From NCBI GenBank assembly GCA_050295975.1, contig JBNKQR010000034.1, positions 1-31,788 on the forward strand: a stretch of DNA of 31,788 bases. The letters are read 5' to 3'. Below are positions 7,505-15,808 of the stretch, one piece after another; within the stretch, counting starts at the first letter, position 1; the number at the start of each line of letters is the position of its first letter. Under the pieces are notes generated by a model. It was not told where the DNA came from. It was given only the letters and a program-made list of their open reading frames with translations, and searched no databases. The translations under genes and the position numbers were made by a program. The stretch comes from JAPHTQ01 sp050295975 (lineage in GTDB: Bacteria; Pseudomonadota; Gammaproteobacteria; Thiohalomonadales; Thiohalomonadaceae).

Positions 7505-9118
7505 ATGTCTGGCGGTAAAGACCTGCTAACCCGGATTGAGAAGCTGACAGAGATAGGTATCGCCCTGTCGGCGGAGCAGGATACCCAAAGCCTGCTGGAG
7601 ATGATCCTGCTAGGCGCCAAGACATTGACCAATGCCGATGGGGGTACCCTCTATTCGGTGCTGGAAGACAATACGGTTAAGATGGAGATCGTACGCACAG
7701 ACTCCCTCGACTTTGCCATGGGAGGTACGACCGGTGTCGAGATTCCCTTCGCTCCGATCCCCCTTTACGACAGGAAGGGAAAACCCAACCTGAAAATGGT
7801 GGTGACCAACGCGGTGATTAACGGTGTCACCATCAATATCCCAGATGCCTACAATGCCAGAGGCTTCGATTTCTCCGGCACCAAGGAGTTCGACGCCAGC
7901 ACTGGCTATCGCTCCACCTCCTTCCTCGCGGTACCGCTGAAAAATCACGAAGGCGACACCATCGCCGTACTGCAACTGCTTAATGCAATGGATGAGGAGA
8001 GTGGCGAGATCATCCCCTTTGATGTCGAGGCGCAGCACCTGGCAGAATCCCTCGCCTCGCAGGCTGCCATCGCCCTCACCAACCGCCGCCTGATCGACGA
8101 CCTGAAAACCCTGCTGGAATCTCTGGTGCAACTGGTGGCTACCGCGATCGACGAAAAGTCGCCCTACACCGGCGGCCACTGCAAGCGAGTACCCGTGCTC
8201 ACCATGCTGCTGGCAGAAGCGGCCAACCGTTCTAATGACACTGCGTTCAGTGATTTTAGGATGAATGACAACGACCGCTACGAACTGGAAATCGCGGCAT
8301 GGTTGCACGACTGCGGCAAGATCACGACGCCGGAGTATGTGATCGACAAGGCCACCAAATTACAAACGATTTATGATCGCATCGCCACCATCGACGCACG
8401 CTTTGAATCACTCAAACGCGATGCTGAGATCACAATACTGAAGAAAAAGATTGCGGCACTGGAGAAGGGTGAAAGCGTCGACGAAAGTGCTCTGCAACGT
8501 GAATACCAAGATGCTGTGGCGAAAATTGAAGATGACTTCGCCTTCCTTCAGCATAGTAATACCGGCAGTGAGCAGATGTCCGAGGAAGATCGCCAGCGCA
8601 TCATCAATATCGGCAAGCAGTCGTGGCAATACCATGGTGAGAGCGTTCAGCTGCTGTGTGAAGATGAGATCTACAACCTGATCGTGGAAAAGGGCACCCT
8701 TACCCCGGAAGAGCGCGACGTTATCAATAATCACATCGTCGCAACAGTAAAGATGCTGGAAGCACTACCCTTCCCTAAACACCTTAAACATGTCCCTGAG
8801 TATGCCGGTGGTCATCATGAAAAGATCGATGGCACTGGGTACCCCCGCGGCCTGACTCGCGATGAGATGTCGGTACAGGCAAGGATCATGGCTATCGCCG
8901 ACATTTTTGAAGCGTTGACTGCCAAAGATCGCCCCTATAAAGAGGGGATGAAACTCTCCCAGGCACTACGTATCCTGCGCAAGATGAAAGAGCAGAACCA
9001 CATCGATCCAGATCTATACGACCTGTTCATCAAAGAACGCCTCTACGATCACTACGCCGAACAGTTCCTCGATGACAGCCAGATCGATGAAGTGAACCCA
9101 GCAGAACTAGTGGGTTAA
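7505..9118 (+). CDS. GAF/HD-GYP cyclic-di-GMP phosphodiesterase
   Basis: Cytosolic signalling enzyme predicted to hydrolyse c-di-GMP. Residues ~10-195 form a GAF-type sensor domain (GIALSAEQDTQSLLEMIL to LASQAAIALTNRRL). The HD-GYP domain follows, with HD at 268-269 (WLHDCGKITTPEYVIDK), H410 (INNHI), HHEKIDGTGYPRG at 437-449 and RIMAIADIFEALTAKDRPYK. Between residues ~282 and 398 lies an insert of about 115 residues, charged and probably coiled coil, splitting the usual HD-GYP core; metal-binding residues on both sides are intact. There are no transmembrane segments. The ATG has a clear GGAG Shine-Dalgarno at 7495. The YaiI-like gene follows 5 bases after the stop, so the two are co-transcribed. 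Confidence 0.93.
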   Translation: MSGGKDLLTRIEKLTEIGIALSAEQDTQSLLEMILLGAKTLTNADGGTLYSVLEDNTVKMEIVRTDSLDFAMGGTTGVEIPFAPIPLYDRKGKPNLKMVVTNAVINGVTINIPDAYNARGFDFSGTKEFDASTGYRSTSFLAVPLKNHEGDTIAVLQLLNAMDEESGEIIPFDVEAQHLAESLASQAAIALTNRRLIDDLKTLLESLVQLVATAIDEKSPYTGGHCKRVPVLTMLLAEAANRSNDTAFSDFRMNDNDRYELEIAAWLHDCGKITTPEYVIDKATKLQTIYDRIATIDARFESLKRDAEITILKKKIAALEKGESVDESALQREYQDAVAKIEDDFAFLQHSNTGSEQMSEEDRQRIINIGKQSWQYHGESVQLLCEDEIYNLIVEKGTLTPEERDVINNHIVATVKMLEALPFPKHLKHVPEYAGGHHEKIDGTGYPRGLTRDEMSVQARIMAIADIFEALTAKDRPYKEGMKLSQALRILRKMKEQNHIDPDLYDLFIKERLYDHYAEQFLDDSQIDEVNPAELVG

Positions 9119-9123
9119 CCCCG

Positions 9124-9573
9124 GTGCAGATATGGGTCGATGCAGATGCCTGTCCGGTGGTAGTTAAGGAGATCCTCTACCGTGCTGCAGAGCGTACACA
9201 AATTCCGTTGATTCTGGTCGCCAACCAGCCTCTCAATACACCTCGCTCCCCTTACATCTCCAGCCGCCGTGTCGAATCGGGCTTTGATGTGGCCGACAAC
9301 TACATCGTCGCCAATATCGAGGCAGGCGACATCATCATCACCTCAGATATTCCACTCGCTGCCGAAGTGATGGAGAAAGGTGGCCATGCGATCAATCCCC
9401 GCGGTGAGCACTATAGCCACGACACCATCAAGCAGAAGCTGATAATGCGCGACTTCATGGACACCATGCGCAGCAGTGGCGTTCAGAGCGGTGGACCACC
9501 ACCACTCAATCAAACCGACCGACGCAATTTCGCCAACGCCCTGGACAAACTGCTGGCCCAGTCCGAAAAATAG
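9124..9573 (+). CDS. yaiI: YaiI/YqxD family protein (UPF0178, DUF188)
   Basis: A 149-residue cytosolic protein of the UPF0178 family, related to PIN-like nuclease folds but without a firmly established function. The N-terminus MQIWVDADACPVVVKEILYRAA is the family hallmark. It is followed by ISSRRVESGFDVADNYIV, GDIIITSDIPLAAEVMEKGG and INPRGEHYSHDTI, with acidic residues placed as in PIN-like folds. The start is GTG at 9124, which gives the standard beginning MQIWVDAD; it lies 5 bases after the HD-GYP stop codon. A strong hairpin 13 bases downstream closes the transcript. Whether it takes part in c-di-GMP signalling with its neighbour is unknown. Confidence 0.93.
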   Translation: MQIWVDADACPVVVKEILYRAAERTQIPLILVANQPLNTPRSPYISSRRVESGFDVADNYIVANIEAGDIIITSDIPLAAEVMEKGGHAINPRGEHYSHDTIKQKLIMRDFMDTMRSSGVQSGGPPPLNQTDRRNFANALDKLLAQSEK

Positions 9574-9586
9574 TTTTCAGGAAGGT

Positions 9587-9613
9587 ACGGAGGCGGAAGA
9601 GCTCCGCCTCCGT
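9587..9613. terminator. Hairpin between convergent genes (probable bidirectional terminator)
   Basis: ACGGAGGCGGA (9587-9597) and TCCGCCTCCGT (9603-9613) form a perfect 11-base-pair GC-rich stem with a 5-base loop between the convergent yaiI-like gene and the DUF11 gene. There is no immediate run of T on either side (a short TTTT/ATTTTT tract lies 10-20 bases off on the minus strand), so termination efficiency is uncertain. Confidence 0.7.
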
Positions 9614-9620
9614 TCAGGTA

Positions 9621-10841
9621 CTAGCGGAAACGTCGGCGTAGACCAAAGAATCCCAACACCACTGCGAAGAGCCAACCGAATGAACCCGCTTCAGCGCCAC
9701 CGCCGCTTGAGCCGGTTGTAGTAACGGTTTTAGATGTCGAGTTATTCGCGGAGTTAGTATCACCAGGGGTAGTGACCGACGCGCTGTTGGTCAGCGACGT
9801 GCTACTGGCACCGGTGGCATCCACCTTAATTGCTACAGTGCTATTTGTCCCGGCACCGACACTGGCCAGATTACAGGTCACCTTTCCGACAGAGGGAGTG
9901 TTATTGCTGCAACTCCAGCCACTGCCTGATCCTGAGACGTAGCTGGTACTGCCTGGCAGAGTGTCGACCAGAGTGACCGCCCCTGAGGCAGTATCACCGT
10001 AATTGGTCACTTTGACATTGTAGGTCACGCTATTGCCTGAGTTACTAGATGTCATGCTCAAACCCAGATCGATACCCGCGGTCAACGCGGCCGCTGGTAG
10101 CAATCCTTTGGCAGAAACGACACCTGCTGCTGCAACAGTCGTCTCATTCCCCACGGCAATCCCGTTGGGGTCAAAGCGTTGCATCCGCACCACACCCTTC
10201 GCATCAAACCAGGAAACCGCAAAGGCCCCGTTTGCTGCCATCGCTACAGAAGGATTCAACTGATCGCCTGCACCGGTACCATTCACCGCAACGGCATCGG
10301 CTAATGCCGTACCATCAGCAAGGTAGGCACGTGCTGTAATGCCAAAGCCACTACCGTCACCCAGCGCATCCTCCCAGGCAACGACAAAGTCGCCATTGGC
10401 ATTCATCGCCACCGCGGGATTACGTTGCTCACCACTGGTAATGGCATTCACCCTGAACTCACCACCTGCCACTGTGCCATCGGCAGCGTAACGCTGGGCA
10501 TAAATACCACTGTCACCGCCCTCATCGATCCCTTGCCAAACAACCACAAAGGCACCGCTCGCTGCCATCGCCGATGCTGGTGAATGTTGTGCACCCGGCG
10601 TACTGGTGTTGACCTGAAAAGCGGCACTGCCAAGGGGCACACCATTGGCGTCATAACGTTGGGCAAAGATGCCACCCACATCGCCATCAATGCCACTGTT
10701 GTCCTGCCATGCAACAACGCTATTTCCCGCCGCATCCATGGCAACTGACGAGGTGTTACCCGCGGCGGCAATACCGCTGCTTCCTGCCAGCACCAACATA
10801 ATCGCGGTACCTAATGGTTTACGAATGGGTGAGTTCTGCAT
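9621..10841 (-). CDS. Secreted DUF11-domain protein with GlyGly-CTERM sorting tail
   Basis: A 406-residue exported surface protein of unknown function. After a signal peptide (to about residue 27, AGSSGIAAAG), four degenerate ~50-residue repeats follow (about 31-78, 88-132, 141-187 and 196-236). Each carries a pattern like VAMxAxGxFVVxWQD then YAQRYxxDG, suggesting a beta-propeller-like fold. Residues 258-372 are a DUF11-type beta-sandwich (DLGLSMTSSNSGNSVTYNVK, then DTNSANNS). The C-terminus GGGAEAGSFGW, a hydrophobic helix and LRRRFR form a GlyGly-CTERM signal, the type processed by rhombosortase in bacteria with type II secretion. The start ATG has a strong GGAGG Shine-Dalgarno. No rhombosortase gene is in the window. 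Confidence 0.85.
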   Translation of the reverse strand: MQNSPIRKPLGTAIMLVLAGSSGIAAAGNTSSVAMDAAGNSVVAWQDNSGIDGDVGGIFAQRYDANGVPLGSAAFQVNTSTPGAQHSPASAMAASGAFVVVWQGIDEGGDSGIYAQRYAADGTVAGGEFRVNAITSGEQRNPAVAMNANGDFVVAWEDALGDGSGFGITARAYLADGTALADAVAVNGTGAGDQLNPSVAMAANGAFAVSWFDAKGVVRMQRFDPNGIAVGNETTVAAAGVVSAKGLLPAAALTAGIDLGLSMTSSNSGNSVTYNVKVTNYGDTASGAVTLVDTLPGSTSYVSGSGSGWSCSNNTPSVGKVTCNLASVGAGTNSTVAIKVDATGASSTSLTNSASVTTPGDTNSANNSTSKTVTTTGSSGGGAEAGSFGWLFAVVLGFFGLRRRFR

Positions 10842-11056
10842 ATTCCCTCCTGATGGATAGTGGTGTAGTTATTCTTTTCTTCGTCGCAGGGAAAATTCCG
10901 ATGCGTTTTTATACTTTTTTTATTAATTAATACAATAAGTTAGATGCAACGTAAGAGTGCGTCTGTAAGGTTAAATCAGGCTTAAAGAAAGGCCCGTGGA
11001 TAACATTTTTTTGCATGGCTTGTGGTCACCACCACGCTGGTCAACAATAGAGCACA

Positions 11057-13111
11057 ATGAAAAAAACAAACGCCGTCGCTGTTGTTCCCCTTCGTGGTCC
11101 GCTGTTTCGCGGTGAGCGACGCCTGCGCATCGCCCTGGTGGGTATGCCCAACAGCGGTAAAAGCACCCTGTTTCAGGCAGTCTCCAGTACCTCCATTCGT
11201 ACCGGTGCGATTGCTGGAACCGTTCGCTCCTATCAGGAGTGCGTGGTACAGATCGGTCTCGACGAAGCGAGTCTGGTTGATCTACCCAGCCTGCATTCGT
11301 TGCACCATCTACAGCGGGAAGATCTCGGTGCACTGAAATATCTGCTGTGGGGCGATCAACGCCCACCGGTTTCTGAACATGAAACAACGGGGCCTGCCGC
11401 CCCCTTCTCTCCACCCGATGTGATCATTCAGGTCGCCGACGCCACCGCACTGGAACACCATCTGGAACTGACCATGGAGTTATGCCAGTTGGGCAGACCT
11501 GTGGTGCTGGCGCTGAACATGATGGACGCTGCGCGGGCCAAGGGACTCCACATCGGCATCAACGCCCTGAGTAAACAACTCGGTATACCTGTGGTCCCGA
11601 CCATTGCGATGATGGGACACGGTGTCTCCAAACTCTTTAGTACCGCTGTGGAGACGGTGCGTGGACAGAGCTGCCCACTGCCGCAACCATCAAGCAAACA
11701 TATTCTGGATGCACTGCACTCACTCAGCGAGGAGTTACACTGCCCAGCCATTCAGGATGCCTTTAATGTGCCGCATCCTTTTCTGCTGTCGCAGATCGCT
11801 GAAGGGAACCAGTACTTTCTGCAAGAGATCGAACAGCACTTTCCGGAACTGTTACCCAAACTGCTGCGATTGCGTGAAGAGGCAGAAGAGAGACTGCCAC
11901 GTCCGCTGGCAGAAGAGATCCATGCGGATCGCCACCACCGTGCCGCAACGCTGTTTGAAGAGGTCACGCGCATCGGCGGGCCTTATCAGGGTAAACGCTG
12001 GCGATACTGGCTGGACGAACTGTTCCTCCATCCACAATGGGGATTGATCGGCAGCCTGGCCGTTTTTGCCCTGGTGTTGTTAATGGTCTTCGAGGTGAGT
12101 GCATGGCTCGACAGCATTACCTCGGCACGTCTAGTAGAGTGGATCGCGGCCTGGAAGCCAGAATCACTATCTGGGGTAATTGGACGTGCGGTCGCTGATG
12201 GTCTGATCGGACTGATCGGTATCGTCGTCCCCTACATGATCCCGTTGGTGATGTTACTGGTGGCGCTGGAAGAGGCCGGTGTAATGCAGCGTATCGCATT
12301 TGTTGTCGATCGCGGATTTCACCACATCGGACTGCATGGCGGTGTTGCCGTGTCGTTCCTGCTTGGGCTTGGCTGCAACGTTCCGGCGATCTCCGCCGCC
12401 GCCGATGCCAGCAGCGGACGAGATCGTGTGGTCTCTGCGCTGTTAATCACCTTTGTTCCCTGTTCTGCCCGCTCGGCGATCATTCTCGCTCTGGCAGGGA
12501 AGTATCTCGGCGGATTTGGCGTCTTCGCCATCTTTCTCACCACCGCGCTGGTGATCGCGCTGGTAGGCAAGCTCCTAACCCGTCGCTATCCGGAAACAGC
12601 ACCGGGTCAGGTACAGGAGATCCCACCCTACGCCATGCCAGCTTGGCGTCCCTTGCTGAGCAGTACTGCGGACCGCACGAGTGACATCATCACCATCGTT
12701 ACTCCGCTACTGGTCGTAGGTAGTGTATTGCTGGCGATGCTCTCCCACTTCGGTGCTGACGATGCCATCAACACCATGCTGACACCGATCACCTCATGGT
12801 GGCTTGGGCTGCCGCTGGTTCTCGGCGTGCCGATCCTGTTCGGCATTCTGCGCAAAGAGCTGTCGCTGCTGATGATCTACCAGGCCCTCGGTAGCTTCGA
12901 GATCGATCAGTATATGGATTGGGTGCAGATCACCACCTTCCTTATCTTCCTCACCTTCTACATTCCCTGCGTCTCCACCTTTGCCGTGATGTTAAAAAAA
13001 ATCGGCGCCAGGGAAGCCTTCTACTCAATCTTTTTGTCTGTATCGGTGGCACTGCTGGTAAGTGGTGTTATCCGCTTTTGCCTTGAAGCGGGAAAAGCAC
13101 TCTTCGGTTAA
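11057..13111 (+). CDS. feoB: FeoB-like transporter with degenerate GTPase G3 motif
   Basis: Inner-membrane protein of the FeoB ferrous iron transporter family, 684 residues (E. coli FeoB is about 770). The N-terminal G domain has an intact P-loop GMPNSGKS (29-36) and NMMD (154-157). The G3 motif, normally DLPG, reads DLPS at 75-78, and an extra proline-rich segment (about 100-120) follows. The membrane domain keeps both Gate motifs: LGLGCNVPA near residue 435 with FVPCSARSAI, and IPCVSTFAVMLKK near 640, with about eight to ten hydrophobic helices. No FeoA or FeoC gene is adjacent. It may carry Fe(II) or another divalent metal. It converges on the cytochrome b gene. The altered G3 suggests changed nucleotide switching; that is inference. 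Confidence 0.88.
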   Translation: MKKTNAVAVVPLRGPLFRGERRLRIALVGMPNSGKSTLFQAVSSTSIRTGAIAGTVRSYQECVVQIGLDEASLVDLPSLHSLHHLQREDLGALKYLLWGDQRPPVSEHETTGPAAPFSPPDVIIQVADATALEHHLELTMELCQLGRPVVLALNMMDAARAKGLHIGINALSKQLGIPVVPTIAMMGHGVSKLFSTAVETVRGQSCPLPQPSSKHILDALHSLSEELHCPAIQDAFNVPHPFLLSQIAEGNQYFLQEIEQHFPELLPKLLRLREEAEERLPRPLAEEIHADRHHRAATLFEEVTRIGGPYQGKRWRYWLDELFLHPQWGLIGSLAVFALVLLMVFEVSAWLDSITSARLVEWIAAWKPESLSGVIGRAVADGLIGLIGIVVPYMIPLVMLLVALEEAGVMQRIAFVVDRGFHHIGLHGGVAVSFLLGLGCNVPAISAAADASSGRDRVVSALLITFVPCSARSAIILALAGKYLGGFGVFAIFLTTALVIALVGKLLTRRYPETAPGQVQEIPPYAMPAWRPLLSSTADRTSDIITIVTPLLVVGSVLLAMLSHFGADDAINTMLTPITSWWLGLPLVLGVPILFGILRKELSLLMIYQALGSFEIDQYMDWVQITTFLIFLTFYIPCVSTFAVMLKKIGAREAFYSIFLSVSVALLVSGVIRFCLEAGKALFG

Positions 13112-13140
13112 AAATAAAAAGGCCCCTCATGGAGGGGCCT
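13109..13140 (-). terminator. Rho-independent terminator of the octaheme cytochrome operon
   Basis: AGGCCCCTC (13120-13128) and GAGGGGCCT (13132-13140) make a perfect 9-base-pair stem with a 3-base loop. On the minus strand it is followed by TTTTTATTTTT (13119-13109), a standard intrinsic terminator 28 bases past the cytochrome b stop codon. The T-run overlaps the feoB stop codon on the other strand, so the hairpin may also end feoB transcripts. Confidence 0.9.
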
Positions 13141-13167
13141 CGTTGATCACTACTATTTCGTGCAACG

Positions 13168-13818
13168 TTACTTCATCGGTACCGCACGTGTTTCCTTCAG
13201 ATAGGCCTCTTCCGCCTCGGTCAGATCCACTTCATCGTACCCTGTCACCATCGGCTTAACATGGTCGACAAATGAGTGTCCGGTAGTCAGTAGATAGATG
13301 TGCACGATAACGAATGAAAGGATCGCATAGGCTGCACCAACATGGATAAACACAATCGGCTCTAGCAGCGCGCGGCCGGTAGTTTCGTGCCACAACCCAT
13401 ATAGCAGGTAGGGAATACCGGTAATCCAGATGGCAGGAAACAGCACCACCTTCAGTAACATATAGGCAATCGCCTGCAGCGGATTATGTTTACGCCAGAA
13501 AAGCTTGCGATAAGGATGCTCCTCACCACGGAAGATTCCCCAAGCGTAGTAACGCGCCACCCCTTGCAGCCCTTCTTTCGTTGGCAGGTAGTGTCGCCAG
13601 TCGCCGGTGGTGAAGAGCCAGAAGGTGGCGAACAACCACAACACCATCAGGAGGATTGCCGCCACCGTGTGCACAAAGACCGCACTACGAAAATCGATCA
13701 CCTGGTGAATACCACGCACCGCGAAGCCACTGAAGAGCAGGGTCATAATTAATAACATTTGAGACCAGTGCCAGACACGCTCGAAGCGCTTATAAACCAT
13801 TACTGTCCGGGTAACCAT
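13168..13818 (-). CDS. Membrane cytochrome b (b561-like) partner of the octaheme cytochrome
   Basis: Integral membrane di-heme cytochrome b of the prokaryotic b561/formate dehydrogenase gamma type, 216 residues, probably passing electrons between the quinone pool and the adjacent periplasmic octaheme cytochrome. About four transmembrane helices are visible. Candidate heme-ligand histidines are H17 (RVWHWSQ), one in VFVHTVAAILL, one in FIHVGAAYA, and those in IVHIYLLTTGHS. The ATG at 13818 overlaps the TGA of the upstream gene (TGATG) and has an AAGGAGG Shine-Dalgarno; a start 30 bases earlier is possible but less likely. It is the last gene of its operon, followed by an intrinsic terminator. 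Direction of electron flow is not determined by sequence. Confidence 0.88.
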   Translation of the reverse strand: MVTRTVMVYKRFERVWHWSQMLLIMTLLFSGFAVRGIHQVIDFRSAVFVHTVAAILLMVLWLFATFWLFTTGDWRHYLPTKEGLQGVARYYAWGIFRGEEHPYRKLFWRKHNPLQAIAYMLLKVVLFPAIWITGIPYLLYGLWHETTGRALLEPIVFIHVGAAYAILSFVIVHIYLLTTGHSFVDHVKPMVTGYDEVDLTEAEEAYLKETRAVPMK

Positions 13819-15470
13819 CAGGCTTGCCCTCCTTTCTTCTTGCGACAACAGAAGCGAATGAATGCGTGTCCAAATACGCCGATCAAGGAACCGAACACCA
13901 TCAACATACCCAGGATATCGAGCCAGTTGTGGCTGTTATATCCCGGTAGATAAATGCCCTTGATACCCGCAAGACGGCTATCGGCGGCATGGCATTCGGA
14001 ACAGTGCAATGCTTCACGCTTGGGGGCAACCATGTGATTAATCGGCCAGTAGGAGTAGGTTTCGATAAAACCGTATTCTCCACTGTAGGGCAGCTTGAAC
14101 TCATCCATCGCATGTTTAATGGCCTTACCGAAATCGTAATTCCCCCAGTAGGCCTCTTTGTCATCACCCCATAGGTAGGTATAGACAAGGGTGTTATTCA
14201 CCTTGTCGTAGGGTTGAACGGTGTGCATGCGTTTGAACGGCCAGATGCGGGAGTTGGGATCATCCGCTGAACCACCAAGGGCATTGACCTCGATCGGTGC
14301 GTTGGCCGGATCGAATTTTGTGTCGATGGTGGTGTATTTCATCACCCCGTCGAACCACGCATAGTAGGGTTCGACGTTCTCTCCCCACTTGAAGTTACCC
14401 TTGATCGAGCGATAGGTGTGGCGGTGTTCGCCATTGCCCTGCACGTAACCCTCTTCTGAATAACCTGCACCGTCACGGGTCTTACCCGCAGTACGCCAGT
14501 CCCAGTCGACCTTGGTAGCGACACCGCCACGGGCAAAGGCAGGAATGTGGCAGGTTTCACAGGCAACCTTGGCTACATGGTCGTTGAGTTTGATACCCAA
14601 CAGTTCGTCGCTCTCGTGCGGTGAATTGTCATGGCATACCTCACAACTGGCTGCATGACGTTGCTCACCCGGCTTGCCGATACCTTTGGTATCACGCGCC
14701 AGCATGTCGTAGTGACTGCCTGCGATCTCGTGTGCCTTGGTACGGTGACATTCAGTACAGGTGAAATCGAGTCCCTTTTCGTTCATATGCACATCGAGCT
14801 GCTTACCCGGATGTAACAGAGAAGAGTCGAGATCACCGTGCTTAACCCCATCACCACCACCGCCGAAGAAGTGGCAGGCACCGCAGTTCTGACGACTCGT
14901 TGCATCGACATTCTTTGCAACCTTGGAAAAATCGATAGGCTTAAGACCCTCGAACATCACGCCACAGGCCTTGTTACCGGTTGTTGGTGGGAGTTTGTAA
15001 TAACCTCCGGTGCCGTCGTGACAGACCAGACAATCGACGTTGTCCTGATTGGAGAAATCGAAGCTCTCATCCTTCCAGCCATACCCAGCATGACACTGAG
15101 CACACATCCCCTCGTTACCGCGGGCATTGGTGCAGAATGTATTAACCAGATGTTTCTTGCCGAGCTTCTGACCGGTGTTGGGGCTTTTATACTCCCAGGT
15201 CCAGTGGATCGTATCCATCACCTGTTTACCCGCCTCTGTATGGCAGGAGAGACAGGCCTTGGTCACAGCCGGGCCATCAGCAAAGGGGCCTTTCAGCTCC
15301 TTGAATTTGGTATGGTCGGCGGTTGAATCAGAGTTGGCTTTGACAGCAACGCTTTGACCGGTTGCCGTAGGATGTTCGCCTCCGGTGGAGGCATGGGAGG
15401 CCGCTGCAAACGCCAGAAATCCGGCGGCTAGCAGCCAGCGCCAAGGACGGCGCTCAGGATAAAGGGACAT
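13818..15470 (-). CDS. Octaheme cytochrome c, tetrathionate reductase (OTR) family, membrane-anchored
   Basis: Periplasmic multiheme enzyme of 550 residues. It has a signal peptide (1-28) and eight CxxCH heme motifs starting at C73, C123, C147, C196, C238, C276, C304 and C490, the spacing of the octaheme tetrathionate reductase family. The Shewanella member reduces tetrathionate, nitrite and hydroxylamine in vitro. The long gap between the seventh and eighth hemes is filled by a tryptophan- and tyrosine-rich domain (about 320-480). Unlike the soluble Shewanella enzyme as I recall it, this one ends in a hydrophobic helix (about 517-540) and a basic tail, so it is probably anchored. A GCAGGAG Shine-Dalgarno precedes the ATG. 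The overlapping cytochrome b gene is its likely redox partner. The physiological substrate is not deducible. Confidence 0.92.
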   Translation of the reverse strand: MSLYPERRPWRWLLAAGFLAFAAASHASTGGEHPTATGQSVAVKANSDSTADHTKFKELKGPFADGPAVTKACLSCHTEAGKQVMDTIHWTWEYKSPNTGQKLGKKHLVNTFCTNARGNEGMCAQCHAGYGWKDESFDFSNQDNVDCLVCHDGTGGYYKLPPTTGNKACGVMFEGLKPIDFSKVAKNVDATSRQNCGACHFFGGGGDGVKHGDLDSSLLHPGKQLDVHMNEKGLDFTCTECHRTKAHEIAGSHYDMLARDTKGIGKPGEQRHAASCEVCHDNSPHESDELLGIKLNDHVAKVACETCHIPAFARGGVATKVDWDWRTAGKTRDGAGYSEEGYVQGNGEHRHTYRSIKGNFKWGENVEPYYAWFDGVMKYTTIDTKFDPANAPIEVNALGGSADDPNSRIWPFKRMHTVQPYDKVNNTLVYTYLWGDDKEAYWGNYDFGKAIKHAMDEFKLPYSGEYGFIETYSYWPINHMVAPKREALHCSECHAADSRLAGIKGIYLPGYNSHNWLDILGMLMVFGSLIGVFGHAFIRFCCRKKKGGQA

Positions 15471-15808
15471 CTAATATCACTCCTGCCACGATCAATCACC
15501 TGAACTACTTTGCAGTTCTGGCATGGTCGTGTGCTGGTTGAGACTTGGTAAATTCGAGGCGCAAAAAAAGGGACAAACACTTGCCCCCTCCTTACGTTCT
15601 CGTCCATTCCCCCCTATCCCTGTGCAACTTTTTACCAGCAATCGTGACAAATGGCAATTACCTTAATCTCGGACACGCCCACTCTCATACTGGAAAGATC
15701 ATAGATATCTTGCTGTTATGCGATGTAAAAAGATTATTTAAATGCAGGATTGCGGGACCGGATCCTGTACAAAGGTACGACATCGATCCCGCAATAGTTG
15801 CTGGATGG
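15471..15808. other. Intergenic region upstream of the octaheme cytochrome gene
   Basis: A 338-base non-coding stretch between the small cytochrome c gene and the octaheme gene, both on the minus strand. It holds the Shine-Dalgarno of the octaheme gene at its left end and a long imperfect hairpin at 15749-15795. An open frame on the plus strand crosses it but continues antisense through the cytochrome c gene and has no family features. I could not identify a specific promoter or operator. Confidence 0.6.
15749..15795 (-). repeat. Long imperfect hairpin downstream of cytochrome c
   Basis: ATTGCGGGA (15749-15757) and TCCCGCAAT (15787-15795) are perfect 9-base inverted repeats. Inside them GAT/ATC and GTAC-AAAG-GTAC pair further, giving a long stem. 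On the minus strand a T-run (CTTTTT) lies about 20 bases beyond. It may be a terminator of the cytochrome c gene or a structured leader of the octaheme transcript. Confidence 0.55.

Noticed and set aside
10842..11056. Possible Fur box in the feoB upstream region
   Set aside because: The region is AT-rich but no 19-base palindrome resembling a Fur site could be read; not claimed.
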